Numbered from the stretch's first letter, positions 39,940-51,097 are shown. The stretch is DNA of 64,000 nt from Mortierella sp. BCC40632 (GCA_011634665.1 WAEK01000014.1:1361237-1425236); one strand, 5' to 3'. Made by a program: numbers and translations. Notes: generated by a model from the letters alone, not told the origin.

Positions 39940-40410
39940 CAAAGACACACGGGGGATGCTCAAAGGAGAGGAAGGCAAAGGGACGGTCATCTGGTCGAGG
40001 GCCAATGAATGAGAGTCATAGAATTGCTCAGGTGGAACAACAGCCAGGAAGGAAGGAAAGAATGAAAGGGGGGACGAAACGAGAAGAGTCTAACATCAGA
40101 AGCGCTATGCTTCCAACGGGTCGCCAGGAGCTCTTCAATGGCATGAAACGAGCGGAAGGCAGCACAAAGCTAAATCAAGCTTCTACAAAAGAAAGGGGAA
40201 GGGTGGACGCATCTTACTTTCAAAGTCAACAGGGAACAAAAACAAAAGGAAGAAACGGCCAGGAGCAAACAAGAGCCTGCTCAAGTATTTATTCATCTAC
40301 TATCTATTGAGGGGCATGCAGACCAGATGGCTCAGCAGCCCCAAGTTGTCCACCTTTTGGAAAGGGCTAAAATCGTAGCTACTGCGACCAGTGTCAGTTA
40401 CTACACGACA
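39940..40410 (-). repeat. Truncated LTR of the small non-autonomous element
   Basis: From CAAAGACACACGGGGGATGC to TTACTACACGACA. It matches 44887-45371 apart from small indels; the outermost about 21 bp (TGTGCTGTAGCTCCTTTGCTC) is missing and replaced by the Gypsy-2-type LTR end. Confidence 0.85.
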
Positions 40411-40808
40411 ACGTTGCGATTGATAGAAAATGAAAATTAACCCAGTCAGGATCATCTAGGCTGGGTGGTGCAGCAGAAGACGATGATGAAGGCTACAAAA
40501 TGAAGAAGGTACCATTGATAAATTGTCATGAAGCATAGTCCATTGGTAAATGAGGCCCAAGAATCCATTGATGTACGTACCAACCAATATTCTAGCAAGT
40601 AGAAAGCGAGCGCGCCGACAGGACATGACTCAACGTTAACGTTTCGCACTACAACACTGTATTGGATTTTTCCAAGCTTACTCGTCTTGCCCTGTCTCAT
40701 CATCAAGACTACGCCAAGAACAAACTTTCGTTCTTGACCACCAATTACTGGTGCAACATTCTGGCCAAACAGGTCTGGTAACCTCATCCGGCGCGTGACC
40801 TCGCCGCG

Positions 40809-40970
40809 TCTAACAAAGAAGGGAGTGGCAGGAAAAGATGATCTTTATTGGTGGTAGGTGAAGGGACTATTTATACATGTGAGTGAGGTGGACCTTTTAA
40901 GTTATAGGGGTGGGAGTGGACATGACCTCAAAGGTTAAAGGGGTGGGTGCTGATGGTCGATACTGTGACA
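40809..40970 (-). repeat. Gypsy-3 3' LTR
   Basis: 162 bp, from TCTAACAAAGAAGGGAG to GGTCGATACTGTGACA on the plus strand. Confidence 0.92.
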
Positions 40971-40983
40971 CCTTCCCCCATTA

Positions 40984-42347
40984 AGTGAAGCAGGTCGTGA
41001 TCCTTACAGTACTGTCTAAGGGTGTCTTCACAATGTGAAAGATTTTTGAGAGGCTCCCAGGTGGCATCTGAAGCAGCATCGTACCCGACCCATTTGACAA
41101 GAAAACTTGTCTTTTTCGTTTTGGGTGTCGTCCTGTGCGCTAAGATAGCCTCTACTTCATGTTCCTCATTACCCTCAATGATATCGGGTTCTGGAGGAGG
41201 TGAAGTCCGGCGGCCAAGCGACTCTGGAGATGGAACAAACGGTTTAAAACGGTCGACATGAAATACGTCATGTATTTTCAATGTAGGGGGTAGCTCGACC
41301 TTGAAGGAGACCGGGCTTCGTTGTTCGAGGAGTGTGAACGGGCCAAAGTATCGAGCCTGTAGTGATGCAGCTGGTCGGCTAGAGTCATACGCAGTTGTGA
41401 TGTTTTCCGTACTGAGCAGGACTTGGTCCCCCCACTTTGAATGAGTGTGGCCTCCGGTGAGCATCAGCATTCTTGATTTGCTGATTCTGAGCCGAGAGAA
41501 GGCTGTCTTGTGCCAGAGATAATGAGGTCTTCTGCAAGGCAACAAATTTGTCCATGTCTGTGGGACAAGCTTCTTCAGGGGGCCCGAGGAGGGAAGCAGG
41601 AACCCGTGGATGGAATCCATGATTGAGAAAAAATGGGGAGACTCCTGTGGATGAATTGACGGCATTGTTGTATGCGAATTCTGCAGCAGGGAGGTATAGG
41701 TCCCAGTCATCCTGTTTGTGGTTCACTAGACTCCGAAGAACTGACTTAAGAGTTTGAATGGCTCGTTCGGATTGACCATCTGTCTGCGGATGAAATGCTG
41801 AGGACATGGCAAGCTTCGTTCCTAGTCGCTCGTGGAGGCGCTTCCAAAAGGAACTAGTGAACTTGCTATCCCGGTCGGAGACAATCGTGGAGGGCAACCC
41901 ATGGAGGCGAAAGACATTTGCAAAGAAACAATTGGCAACGTCCTTTGCTGAATCTGTAGTCCGACTAGGGGCAAAATGGACCTGTTTCGACAATTTGTCT
42001 ACGAAGACAGTGATTGCATCGAATTTGCGTGCTGTTTGTGGTAGTTTTACCACGAAATCCATTGATACTGTGTCCCAACGTTGTTCTAGAATGGCTAAAG
42101 GTTGAAGAAGTCCAGCTGGAAGGCGGCGGACTGCTTTGTTACGTTGGCAGCTCGAGCAGGATTCGACATACCGTCGGACATCATTTGACATCTTAGGCCA
42201 ATAGGCAAACCGCCGTAAGGTGGCGTATGTCTTGGCAAAGCCGAAGTGGCCTGATATTGCAGCATCATGAACCTCGTGGAGTAGGATTAAACGCAGAGTG
42301 GACGACTTCGGGACGCAGAGTAATAGGTCACCCTTGCGCTCGACATA
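40984..42347 (-). pseudogene. Gypsy-3 integrase and chromodomain
   Basis: The integrase zinc-binding part reads HFGFAKTYATLRR and CSSCQRNKA. The core has VSMDFVVKLPQTARK, IVSDRDSKFTSSFW and HPQTDGQSERAIQTLK. After a frame break near 41430 the C terminus contains PVSFKVELPPTLKIHDVFHV and the chromodomain TSFLVKWVGYDAASDATWEP (about 41060-41120). The 5' continuation lies beyond the Tc1 element C copy 1 at 43966. Confidence 0.85.
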
Positions 42348-43963
42348 AAGTGAATCCATAGATCGATCAATGATTTTTTTAGAAATGCATTCTGGCAGAT
42401 TGCTCATTCGTCTATGATGCATTCCAATGGGGAACTCTCATGGGAGAATGGGTGATCCTTCAACTTTAAACTGATTGCTCTCCATCTCCTTTAGTAGAGC
42501 TATACATCAATAGTTTACCTGATGTAGCAGAGAAGTCACATTGATCAAACGCTGGAAAAGTAGAAAGGCTGAGACATCTCTCTATTGCATGTCTTTTTTT
42601 CCCCTAACCAATCATTCACCCAGCTTGAATATTCTTCTCTCCCAGTCTTTTGAACCACAATGCAGCAGCCATTGGAGCGAACTCGAAGGCCCCCAAAGCA
42701 CCTCTCTCCTGAGAAAAAGGAATCGGTCAAAGATCTGCTGATGCAAGGGAAATCAGTTAGACAAGTGGCAAGTGCCCTTGATGTCTCCATTGGGACCGCT
42801 GTCAACATTCGTAAAGGTATTCAAGAAAACGTTCCTCCATCAAAACCAGGTCCTCAATGTAAGATTCCAGAGAGAACGATGGTCCTTGTTGCCCGCAATT
42901 TCAAAACTGGCAAAATGGAAACACTTCGTCAAGCTCAGCGGTTCATTCAGGAGCGAGATGGAGTGCATGTCCAGATTGAGACTGTGCGGACCAATCTACG
43001 TAAGAGAGGCATCAAAGCATCTGTCAAGCAGAAACGACCTGATCTCTTCCCCAATCACATTCACGAGAGGTATGAATTTGCAAAAGCGCACAAAGACTGG
43101 ACTGTCGAAGAATGGAAGAAAGTAATGTTCTCCGATGAGAGCATGAACAGCCGCGTGGGAACATTTGGCAGACAGTTCTACTACAGCGACCTTGAACACA
43201 GGAAGCTTTCGCGTCAGCAGGTCCGTCGAACTCCACAAGGTGGCGGAGGCAAGATGATGATCTGGGGATGCATCACTTACAATTCCCCAGGCGACCTCTG
43301 CTGGATCGAAGTAGGAATGAATTCGGAAATGTACCTCCAGGTTCTCCAGGATTATGTTACCAGCTCATTCGAATGGGCCCAAGCATGGACCCAGCAGAAC
43401 TCCATCTTCCAACAGGACAACTCCAAAGTGCACATGGCAAACATAGTAAAGAGATGGTTTGCAGAACAGGAGTTTAGAGTTGTGAAGTGGCCAGCGAAAT
43501 CCCCGGACCTCAACATCATTGAACACGTCTGGAGTATCCTCAAGCGTCGCCTCAATCAGTACGACAATGAGCCGAATGACTTGAATGAGCTCTGGGAACG
43601 AGTCCAAGACGAATGGGTAAAACTCTCGCCAGAGTTGATCCATAAATTGTATGAGAGCATGCCTCGGCGCATTGAGGCTGTGCTACGTAGCAAAGGAGGA
43701 CACACAAAATACTGACCCTCCATGGAGAAGCAATCATCCGATGAGGATCCATGAATCCAGTGATGGCTCAATGTGACAAGTGAAATAAAAAAAAAATACA
43801 TCAAGTCTTCCCTACTGCAGGTCTGTGCAACTGAAGCAGGACATAGATAAGTGGCTGACTTATTTTCCCACGGTGGTCTCCAGTTGGGATGCATCATAGA
43901 CGAATGAGCAATCTGCCAGAATGCATTTCTAAAAAAATCATTGATCGATCTATGGATTCACTT
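42348..43963 (+). mobile_element. Tc1/mariner element C, copy 1, complete
   Basis: Long terminal inverted repeats of about 85 bp begin AAGTGAATCCATAGATCGAT and end ATCGATCTATGGATTCACTT. TA lies at 42346-42347 and 43964-43965. It sits in Gypsy-3 between RNase H and integrase. Confidence 0.93.
42660..43715 (+). CDS. Tc1-like transposase C (351 aa), uninterrupted
   Basis: The N-terminal helix-turn-helix reads LLMQGKSVRQVASALDVSIG (residues about 25-45), with a second DNA-binding part around TLRQAQRFIQERDGVHVQ. The DDE core shows [32 protein letters not shown] and [17 protein letters not shown], with 34 residues between the second Asp and the Glu. The C terminus is AVLRSKGGHTKY. The frame is unbroken and bracketed by intact terminal repeats, so this copy could supply transposase for copy 2. 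Confidence 0.92.
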   Translation: MQQPLERTRRPPKHLSPEKKESVKDLLMQGKSVRQVASALDVSIGTAVNIRKGIQENVPPSKPGPQCKIPERTMVLVARNFKTGKMETLRQAQRFIQERDGVHVQIETVRTNLRKRGIKASVKQKRPDLFPNHIHERYEFAKAHKDWTVEEWKKVMFSDESMNSRVGTFGRQFYYSDLEHRKLSRQQVRRTPQGGGGKMMIWGCITYNSPGDLCWIEVGMNSEMYLQVLQDYVTSSFEWAQAWTQQNSIFQQDNSKVHMANIVKRWFAEQEFRVVKWPAKSPDLNIIEHVWSILKRRLNQYDNEPNDLNELWERVQDEWVKLSPELIHKLYESMPRRIEAVLRSKGGHTKY

Positions 43964-43965
43964 TA

Positions 43966-44490
43966 CAATAGACCGTCCTGCAAAAAGTAGTGTGGTGGTG
44001 GTTGGCCTTGAAGACACCTCTCATAGACGGGAGCAAGACCAGGGTCATCAGCATACCCCTCTATAACGTGCTGTCTCCAACTTGTATCCGTCTGAAGGCT
44101 GAAAGAGTTGATGGACATAGGGACAGGATCTGGTTCAAGTTTATCAGGTTCGCGGTGGTCCGGACGACGAGAGAGAGCATCTGGTACGATGTTCTCAATT
44201 CCCCGCTTGAACTTGAACTCGAAATCATACTCTTGGAGGAGTTCCATCCATCTCGCCTGGCGCCTTGTCAGTTTGGGCTGGGTTGGAAAGTGTCTCAGCG
44301 TATCGTGATCGGTATATACAATAAAGTGTGAACCGTCTAAGTAAAAGCGCCATGTTTTGAGGGCGTGGACAACAGCCAGGAGTTCCTGTTCATGGGTAGG
44401 GTAGTTCCGTTCAGCTGGGTTTAGTTTGCGGGATGTAAATGCGACAGGTCTGGATGATCCGTCAGCGTCTGTTTGGAAAAAGAACAGCAC
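43966..44490 (-). pseudogene. Gypsy-3 RNase H
   Basis: The frame contains SSRPVAFTSRKLNPAERNYP, EQELLAVVHALKTWRFYLDG and SHFIVYTDHDTLRHF. The upstream part (VETDASGFAIGAVLF) is in another frame at 44470-44500, so a one-base break separates them. Downstream it is cut by Tc1 element C at YERCLQGQPPPHYFLQ. Confidence 0.85.
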
Positions 44491-44865
44491 CTATGGCAAA
44501 TCCAGAGGCATCAGTCTCCACTGTGGACGGCAGATCGGGGTCAAAGATTCGTAGGACTGGAGCGGAGCTGATTGCAGATTTGAGGCTAAGGAATGCTTGT
44601 TCGCTGTTTTCATCCCATACGAACTGATGGTTTTCGCCAAGGAGGGAGGTGAGGGGAAGTGCGATGTCGGCAAAATTCTTGATATATTGGTGATAAAATT
44701 GCGCAAGACCAAGAAATTGCTGAACGTCGCGTTGTTTCTCCGGTCGTGGCCATTCACGAATCGCTTTAACAAGCCCAGCATTGTTGTGAACGCCATCTTT
44801 GGTTATTACATGGCCGAGAAACTCCGTTTCTTCTTTCATGAAAGAGCACTTGCTCAGCTTGGCGT
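44462..44865 (-). pseudogene. Gypsy-3 reverse transcriptase, thumb and connection part
   Basis: The minus strand reads AKLSKCSFMKEETEFLGHVI, REWPRPEKQRDVQQFLGLAQ and FSDLPLT-like connection sequence to APVLRIFDPDLPSTVETDAS. It is separated from the catalytic part at 46745 by the non-autonomous LTR element; removing that element and one GCGT rejoins RKHGLY to AKLSKC. Confidence 0.85.
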
Positions 44866-45371
44866 TGTGCTGTAGCTCCTTTGCTCCAAAGACACACGGG
44901 GGATGCTCAAAGGAGAGGAAGGCAAAGGGACGGTCATCTGGTCGAGGGCCAATGAATGAGAGTCATAGGATTGCTCAGGTGGGAACAACAGCCAGGAAGG
45001 AAGGAAAGAATGAAGGGGGGGGGGGGAATCGGAACGAGAAGAGTCTTACATCAAAAGCGCCATGCTACCAACGGGTCGCCAGGAGCTCTTCAATGGCATG
45101 AAACGAGCGGAAGGCAGCACAAAGCTAAATCAAGCTTCTACAAAAGAAGGGGGAAGGGTGGACGCATCTTACTTTCAAAGTCAACAAGGAACAAAAACAA
45201 AAGGAAGAAACGACCAGGAGCAAACAAGAGCCTGCTCAAGTATTTATTCATCTACTATCTATTGAGGGGCATGCAGACCAGATGGCTCCGCAGCCCCAAG
45301 TTGTCCACCTCTTGGAAAGGGCTAAAATCGTAAATTTAGCTACTGCGACCAGTGTCAGTTACTACACGACA
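44866..45371 (-). repeat. Non-autonomous element 3' LTR
   Basis: 506 bp. It differs from the other LTR by small indels, such as a longer G run at 45017-45026 and A-run length. Confidence 0.9.
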
Positions 45372-46242
45372 CCGTTTGATCCCAGTGCCCTCCCACATGA
45401 CCAAAAGGCGCCAAAAGCGCAACGCAGGTCATGTGGCCAGCAGCCAAGCGAGTCGGGGTCGTGAGCTAGATCCCCAAGCCCTATCACCGGCATTTGCCCC
45501 ATAAACCTGTCGACTTGAACGAATGAGAACAACAAAGTTGGGACTTGTCCGGGATCCCAAAGGACAAGCGATGCCTGATATCGAATGCTCACTGTTCAGG
45601 ATTGTCAGAGAGTCTTCTCCTGAACTAAGCAGTGTATCTGGCTAGGGCCTTGTGGAATCAATCGAACGTGGACAGACATAGACATCCAGACATTGGATCT
45701 TAGGCTGGCTACCTGGCCTGGGTACTTGGTCTGGGAACTTAGACTGGGCATGGCCTGGGTAACTTGAACAGGGACTGGACAGGGTACCTCAAAGTAGAAC
45801 TTGGCCTGGGTCCTAGGCTTGGGTCCTTGGCCTGGGTAACAGGGGCCCTGGAAAACCTTGCACTCTCCGAACGAAGTGAGCCCGAAACATGGAGAGCCAC
45901 CGATCACAGAATGGCACGATATAAAGTTCAAGGAAGTGGGTAAAAATAGATAGCTGCGTGGGAAAAAAAATATGGGAACAATTTTCTCACGCTCTGCACA
46001 ATTGTGTCCAAGCATGAAGAATGAGAAGTGGAATGTGGTGCTCATTCAATGAATGGAAACAGATGGAGGAGAAGAAGGAATAAAAGAACAAGGGGAACCC
46101 TCAGGAACGGAGGTTTGATAATATCCACATGGTACAACTGGTCGTGAGAAAAAAAAGGGAAAGGAAAATAAAAAATGCACTCAACATTCGACGCACAGTA
46201 TCAACAATCAGAATGACTGCCCAGGTTCTCCACCAAAAAGCG
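45372..46242. other. Internal region of the non-autonomous LTR element
   Basis: No retroviral domain appears in any frame. 45690-45850 is a degenerate tandem of CCTGGGTAACTTG-like units. Confidence 0.7.
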
Positions 46243-46744
46243 TGTGCTGTAGCTCCTTTGCTCCAAAGACACACGGGGGATGCTCAAAGGAGAGGAAGGC
46301 AAAGGGACGGTCATCTGGTCGAGGGCCAATGAATGAGAGTCATAGGATTGCTCAGGTGGGAACAACAGCCAGGAAGGAAGGAAAGAATGAAGGGGGAATC
46401 GGAACGAGAAGAGTCTTACATCAAAAGCGCCATGCTACCAACGGGTCGCCAGGAGCTCTTCAATGGCATGAAACGAGCGGAAGGCAGCACAAAAGCTAAA
46501 TCAAGCTTCTACAAAAAAAGAAGGGGAAGGGTGGACGCATCTTACTTTCAAAGTCAACAAGGAACAAAAACAAAAGGAAGAAACGACCAGGAGCAAACAA
46601 GAGCCTGCTCAAGTATTTATTCATCTACTATCTATTGAGGGGCATGCAGACCAGATGGCTCCGCAGCCCCAAGTTGTCCACCTCTTGGAAAGGGCTAAAA
46701 TCGTAAATTTAGCTACTGCGACCAGTGTCAGTTACTACACGACA
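46243..46744 (-). repeat. Non-autonomous element 5' LTR
   Basis: 502 bp, with the putative primer-binding site just inside it (46213-46235 region). Confidence 0.9.
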
Positions 46745-46916
46745 GCGTACAGTCCATGTTTTCGGAGGAGGGCAAGGACACTTCGAATATGGCGGAGATG
46801 CTCGGTCTTGGTTTTTGAATAAATCAAGATATCGTCGAGGCAGACGACAACCCACTTGTCCAGAACAGGATCGAGTACTTTCAGCATCATATTGGAAAAA
46901 AAAGCCGGTGCATTTA
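46745..46916 (-). pseudogene. Gypsy-3 reverse transcriptase catalytic segment
   Basis: The minus strand reads NMMLKVLDPVLDKWVVVCLD followed by DILIYSKTKTEHLRHI and LLRKHGLY. The catalytic motif is CLDD where YLDD is expected. It is bounded by Tc1 element C copy 2 on one side and the non-autonomous LTR element on the other. Confidence 0.85.
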
Positions 46917-48541
46917 AAGTGAATCCATAGATCGATCAATGATTTTTTTAGAAATGCATTCTGGCAGATTGCTCATTCGTCTATGATGCATCCCAACTGG
47001 AGACCACCGTGGGAAAATAAGTCAGCCACTTATCTATGTCCTGCTTCAGTTGCACAGACCTGCAGTAGGGAAGACTTGATATTTTTTTTTTTTTTTTTTA
47101 TTTCACTTGTCACATTGAGCCATCACTGGATTCATGGATCCTCATCGGATGATTGCTTCTCCATGGAGGGTCAGTATTTTTTGTGTGTCCTCCTTTGCTA
47201 CGTAGCACAGCCTCAATGCGCCGAGGCATGCTCTCATACAATTTATGGATCAACTCTGGCGAGAGTTTTACCCATTCGTCTTGGACTCGTTCCCAGAGCT
47301 CATTCAAGTCATTCGGCCATTGTCGTACTGATTGAGGCGACGCTTGAGGATACTCCAGACGTGTTCAATGATGTTGAGGTCCGGGGATTTCGCTGGCCAC
47401 TTCACAACTCTAAACTCCTGTTCTGCAAAACCATCTCTTTACTATGTTTGCCATATTGCACTTTGGAGTTGTCCTGTTGGAAGATGGAGTCTGCTGGGTC
47501 CATGCCGGCCCATTCGAATGAGCTGGTAACATAATCCTGGAGAACCTGGAGGTACATTTTCCGAATTATTCCCTACTTCGATCCAGCAGAGGTCGCCTGG
47601 GGAATTGTAAGTGATGCATCCCCAGATCATCATCTTGCCTCCGCCACCTTGTGGAGTTCGACGGACCTGCTGACGCGAAAGCTTCCTGTGTTCAAGGTCG
47701 CTGTAGTAGAACTGTCTGCCAAATGTTCCCACGCGGCTGTTCATGCTCTCATCGGAGAACATTACTTTCTTCCATTCTTCGACAGTCCAGTCTTTGTGCG
47801 CTTTTGCAAATTCATACCTCTCGTGAATGTGATTGGGGAAGAGATCAGGTCGTTTCTGCTTGACAGATGCTTTGATGCCTCTCTTACGTAGATTGGTCCG
47901 CACAGTCTCAATCTGGACATGCACTCCATCTCGCTCCTGAATGAACCGCTGAGCTTGACGAAGTGTTTCCATTTTGCCAGTTTTGAAATTGCGGGCAACA
48001 AGGACCATCGTTCTCTCTGGGAATCTTAAGATTGAGGACCTGGTTTTGATGGAGGAACGTTTTCTTGAATACCTTTACGAATGTTGACAGCGGTCCCAAT
48101 GGAGACATCAAGGGCACTTGCCACTTGTCTAACTGATTTCCCTTGCATCAGCAGATCTTTGACCGATTCCTTTTTCTCAGGAGAGAGGTGCTTTGGGGGC
48201 CTTCGAGTTCGCTCCAATGGCTGCTGCATTGTGGTTCAAAAGACTGGGAGAGAAGAATATTCAAGCTGGGTGAATGATTGGTTAGGGGAAAAAAAGACAT
48301 GCAATAGAGAGATGTCTCAGCCTTTCTACTTTTCCAGCGTTTGATCAATGTGACTTCTCTGCTACATCAGGTAAACTATTGATGTATAGCTCTACTAAAG
48401 GAGATGGAGAGCAATCAGTTTAAAGTTGAAGGATCACCCATTCCCATGAGAGAGTTCCCCATTGGAATGCATCATGAGACTAATGAGCAATCTGCCAGAA
48501 TATTTCTAAAAAAAATCATTGATCGATCTATGGATTCACTT
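46917..48541 (-). mobile_element. Tc1/mariner element C, copy 2
   Basis: It has the same terminal repeats as copy 1, with TA at 46915-46916 and 48542-48543. Its orientation is opposite to copy 1, 3 kb away in the same Gypsy-3. Removal rejoins VVPFGLI to NAPA in the reverse transcriptase. Confidence 0.92.
47110..48229 (-). pseudogene. Tc1-like transposase C, copy 2, frameshifted
   Basis: It is nearly identical in sequence to 42660-43715 but broken into three frames: the N-terminal part to about 48026, the middle (48008-47442, with MFSDESMNSRVGTFG) and the C-terminal part (47307-47110). Small indels lie near 48030, 47565, 47500, 47440 and 47320. It could be mobilised in trans by copy 1. Confidence 0.88.
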
Positions 48542-48543
48542 TA

Positions 48544-49210
48544 TGAGGCCAAATGGAACCACATTAAACTCAAAATGACCGTATCTGCAGCGAAAAGCGG
48601 TCTTGTGCGTGTGTGGTCCATAGATGCGCTGTTGGTGGTAACCAGAAATGAGGTCAAGCTTGGTAAAGTAGCGAGCGCCACGGAATCTGTCAATAAGCTC
48701 GTCTATTCTGGGCAGCGGGTGGCGATTCTTCCTTGTGATACTGTTGAGAGCACGATAATCGACGCACATCCGGAGAGTGCCATCAGCCTTCTTGACGAAT
48801 AAAACAGGGGCACCATACGGAGACGTGCTTGGTTTGATGAACTTTTGGAGAGTAGGTCGTCCAGTTGTTTTTTTAGCTCGTCAAGTTCAGCAACAGATAG
48901 TCGAATGACGGGGGCGGAAGGGGGGTCTGCCGCTGGGTCAGTGTCGATATGCATAGCATCACCCTCGGTCGGGGGGAAGGCCTGATGGGAGGGGGGGGGA
49001 AAATGTCTGGGGAATCGTCAAAACAATTGAGTGGATGTCGGGGTGTAAGGGAAGGGTTGGGGAGGAGAGGGAGGAGGGGAGGAGAAGAGGGGAGAGGAGG
49101 AAGGGGGCAGCAGAAGGAAGGAGAGGAGGAGGGGGGCAGAGGAAGGAGTGGAGGAAGGAGTGGGATGAAGGAGTGGAGGAGGGAGTGGAAGAGTGATTTG
49201 TTTGATCTGT
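48544..49210 (-). pseudogene. Gypsy-3 reverse transcriptase, fingers part
   Basis: It shows [20 protein letters not shown], then [40 protein letters not shown] and [14 protein letters not shown]. There is a frame break between about 48850 and 48770. 48960-49200 is a purine-rich, GGGAGGA-dense stretch between protease and reverse transcriptase. Confidence 0.8.
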
Positions 49211-49745
49211 GCTATCCCTCATCGAGAGACCGAATAAGGGCTAAGTAGATCTCGCTTCCGATGTCTGTTGCCTCAGTGAAGAAATGTACGTGAGTGAGGA
49301 GAAGTCCCCGAGTGCGAGATGAGATAGATGACGATTTGAAACCAGTGCATTCCCAATCGATGGTGAGGCCGTTGTGTTGGAACCGTAGATTGTTTGTCCG
49401 CCAGTTGATGAGTGGGTTGATCTCAGCAAGCCAAGGCTTGCCAAGAATAAGGTCATATTTGTGGAGAGGGTAGACGATAGGGGTAAGAGTAGTGGAGTAT
49501 TGGTGTCGTTGTAGGGAGATGTTGGATTTTGAGTGCTGCAAAAGATTGGGAGCCATTTGGGAGGATGATAGGGATAGGGGGAGATGCAAGTGTAGGGATT
49601 GAATGTTTTTTGATGAAAGACTCGCTGACCCATTGCCTTGGGCTCCGCCGTCGATGAGGACCCGCGCTGGATGGCCGTCAACATTGCAAATAAATGTAAG
49701 GAGTGTCGACTTTGCCTTCTCCACTGTGAAAGTAGAGACTCCAAT
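49211..49745 (-). pseudogene. Gypsy-3 protease region
   Basis: The minus strand reads CNVDGHPARVLIDGGAQGN, again a DGGA active-site variant as in Gypsy-1, then STTLTPIVYPLHKYDLILGK and WLAEINPLINWRTNNLRFQH. The ILGKPWL motif is the conserved retropepsin segment. Confidence 0.78.
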
Positions 49746-49815
49746 GCCTTTTACGTAGGCGGCGAATCTTGCTTTTAGATAGAACTGAGGTAGAGCAGGG
49801 TTCGGAGATTGAGGA

Positions 49816-51097
49816 TTATGGGGATGAACTGAATGCAGGGTAGGTATTATCGTCCAATCCTGTCTCAGGTTGAGTAGGCAAGGGGGAGAGTATAGTCATA
49901 GGCGGTGGAGTGAGGTAAAATGATTGTGGGGAAGGCGAACATGATGATGGAGAAGTATGTATTTTATCTGAAATAGCGATCGGTTTATTGGAAGTGACAG
50001 AAAACTTTTTGAGAGGGAATAATATTTCTCCCATGGTCCAGAAGATCGGAGGAGGGGGAGTAGCAGCAACAAGAGTCTGGACCTTTTCTAGTTGCTGTTG
50101 GCTTTTCCCGACTGGGGTGGGGAGGGGAGTGGCTGTTTGCTGCGCCTGAGGGGGAGGAGTGGTTTCAATGTTGTTGAATTGTCGGGAGGGTTTCGCAGAA
50201 GGGGAAAGGTGCGGCATTTGTCCGCCATGTGGCCTATTTTGCGACATTTGAAGCATCCCCTGTTCGCCTTTGAGGTATTCGCGTTCCTCGTTGGTGAGCT
50301 TAGCTGGGCGAGGGACGCTGCCTCGGTTATTCGAAAGGTTTGACAAATAATTGACTTGGGCAGAGAGATTATTGATCATCATTTGCATAGAGTCAATGTC
50401 CATGGCGTTAGGGTCCTTGACAGGGGTGGTCTTGGAGGTAAGGCCCTCAGGGAAGAGGATGGCATGCACGTTTGTAGCCTGTTGGATGGCCACATCCAAA
50501 GATTTGGGCTCACGAAGGCGAACCTCTTTGCTAGAATCATAGTGTAGGCCTTTCATGTACCAGTGTAAAAAGGCAGTTTCGTCGTCGAGTGTAGGGACGC
50601 GTCGTCTCAAGCGGCGGAACTCGTGAGTGTAGGCAGCAATGGTTCGTTTGCCTTGTTTCAGACCTTCGAGGGGCCTCACGAGCGGCGGTCTTTGCATTAG
50701 GAGGAGTGTGGAAATCAAGGAATGCCTCTCGAAATTTTATCCATGGGCAGGTGATGTTGAGACCGCATGTTCTCCACCAGGATTTAGCGTCTCCAGTAAG
50801 GTTTAAGGCTGTATACTGCACCCAGTCGCATTCGTTGAGCTTGACGACCTGGTAATACTCCTCCTGGTTGTCGATGAAGTTGTTGCAGGCGTCCGCGTCG
50901 ATGTCCCCAGAGTAGGGGGGGGGTTTGAGGTTTGAGGATTTTATGCAAGGTACGCGCAACGTCGCGGTGAGCAGCCTCAATTTCAAGCTGGGATGGGGGG
51001 GGGGGATCAGAGGGGTGGTGATGGAGAAGAGAGCTGATCCTGTTTCCTCCTCTGGGAGGGAGGCGACGATGCTGAGGATTTCGTGCTGGGCCGACAT
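49816..51097 (-). pseudogene. Gypsy-3 Gag, frameshifted
   Basis: It starts MSAQHEILSIVASLPEEETG at 51097. The capsid region shows LKPPPYSGDIDADACNNFID, SWWRTCGLNITCPWIKFREA, then in the next frame AAYTHEFRRLRRRVPTLDDE. The CCHC knuckle CFKCRKIGHMADKC lies near 50240 but in a different frame from its neighbours. Breaks occur near 50690 and 50270. Confidence 0.8.

Larger units (their letters stand above)
44866..46744 (-). mobile_element. Small non-autonomous LTR element (TRIM/LARD-like), 1879 bp
   Basis: The LTRs are 44866-45371 (506 bp) and 46243-46744 (502 bp), TGTGCTG...CACGACA on the plus strand. The target duplication GCGT lies at 44862-44865 and 46745-46748 inside the Gypsy-3 reverse transcriptase. 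The 871-bp internal region encodes no gag or pol. On the minus strand TGGTGGAGAACCTGG lies a few bases inside the LTR at 46243 and matches 15/15 the equivalent site of Gypsy-4, suggesting a shared tRNA primer. It would need proteins supplied by another element. Confidence 0.85.

Noticed and set aside
48949..49248. Gly/Arg/Glu-rich plus-strand protein
   Set aside because: A purine-rich spacer inside Gypsy-3 pol read in the wrong sense.
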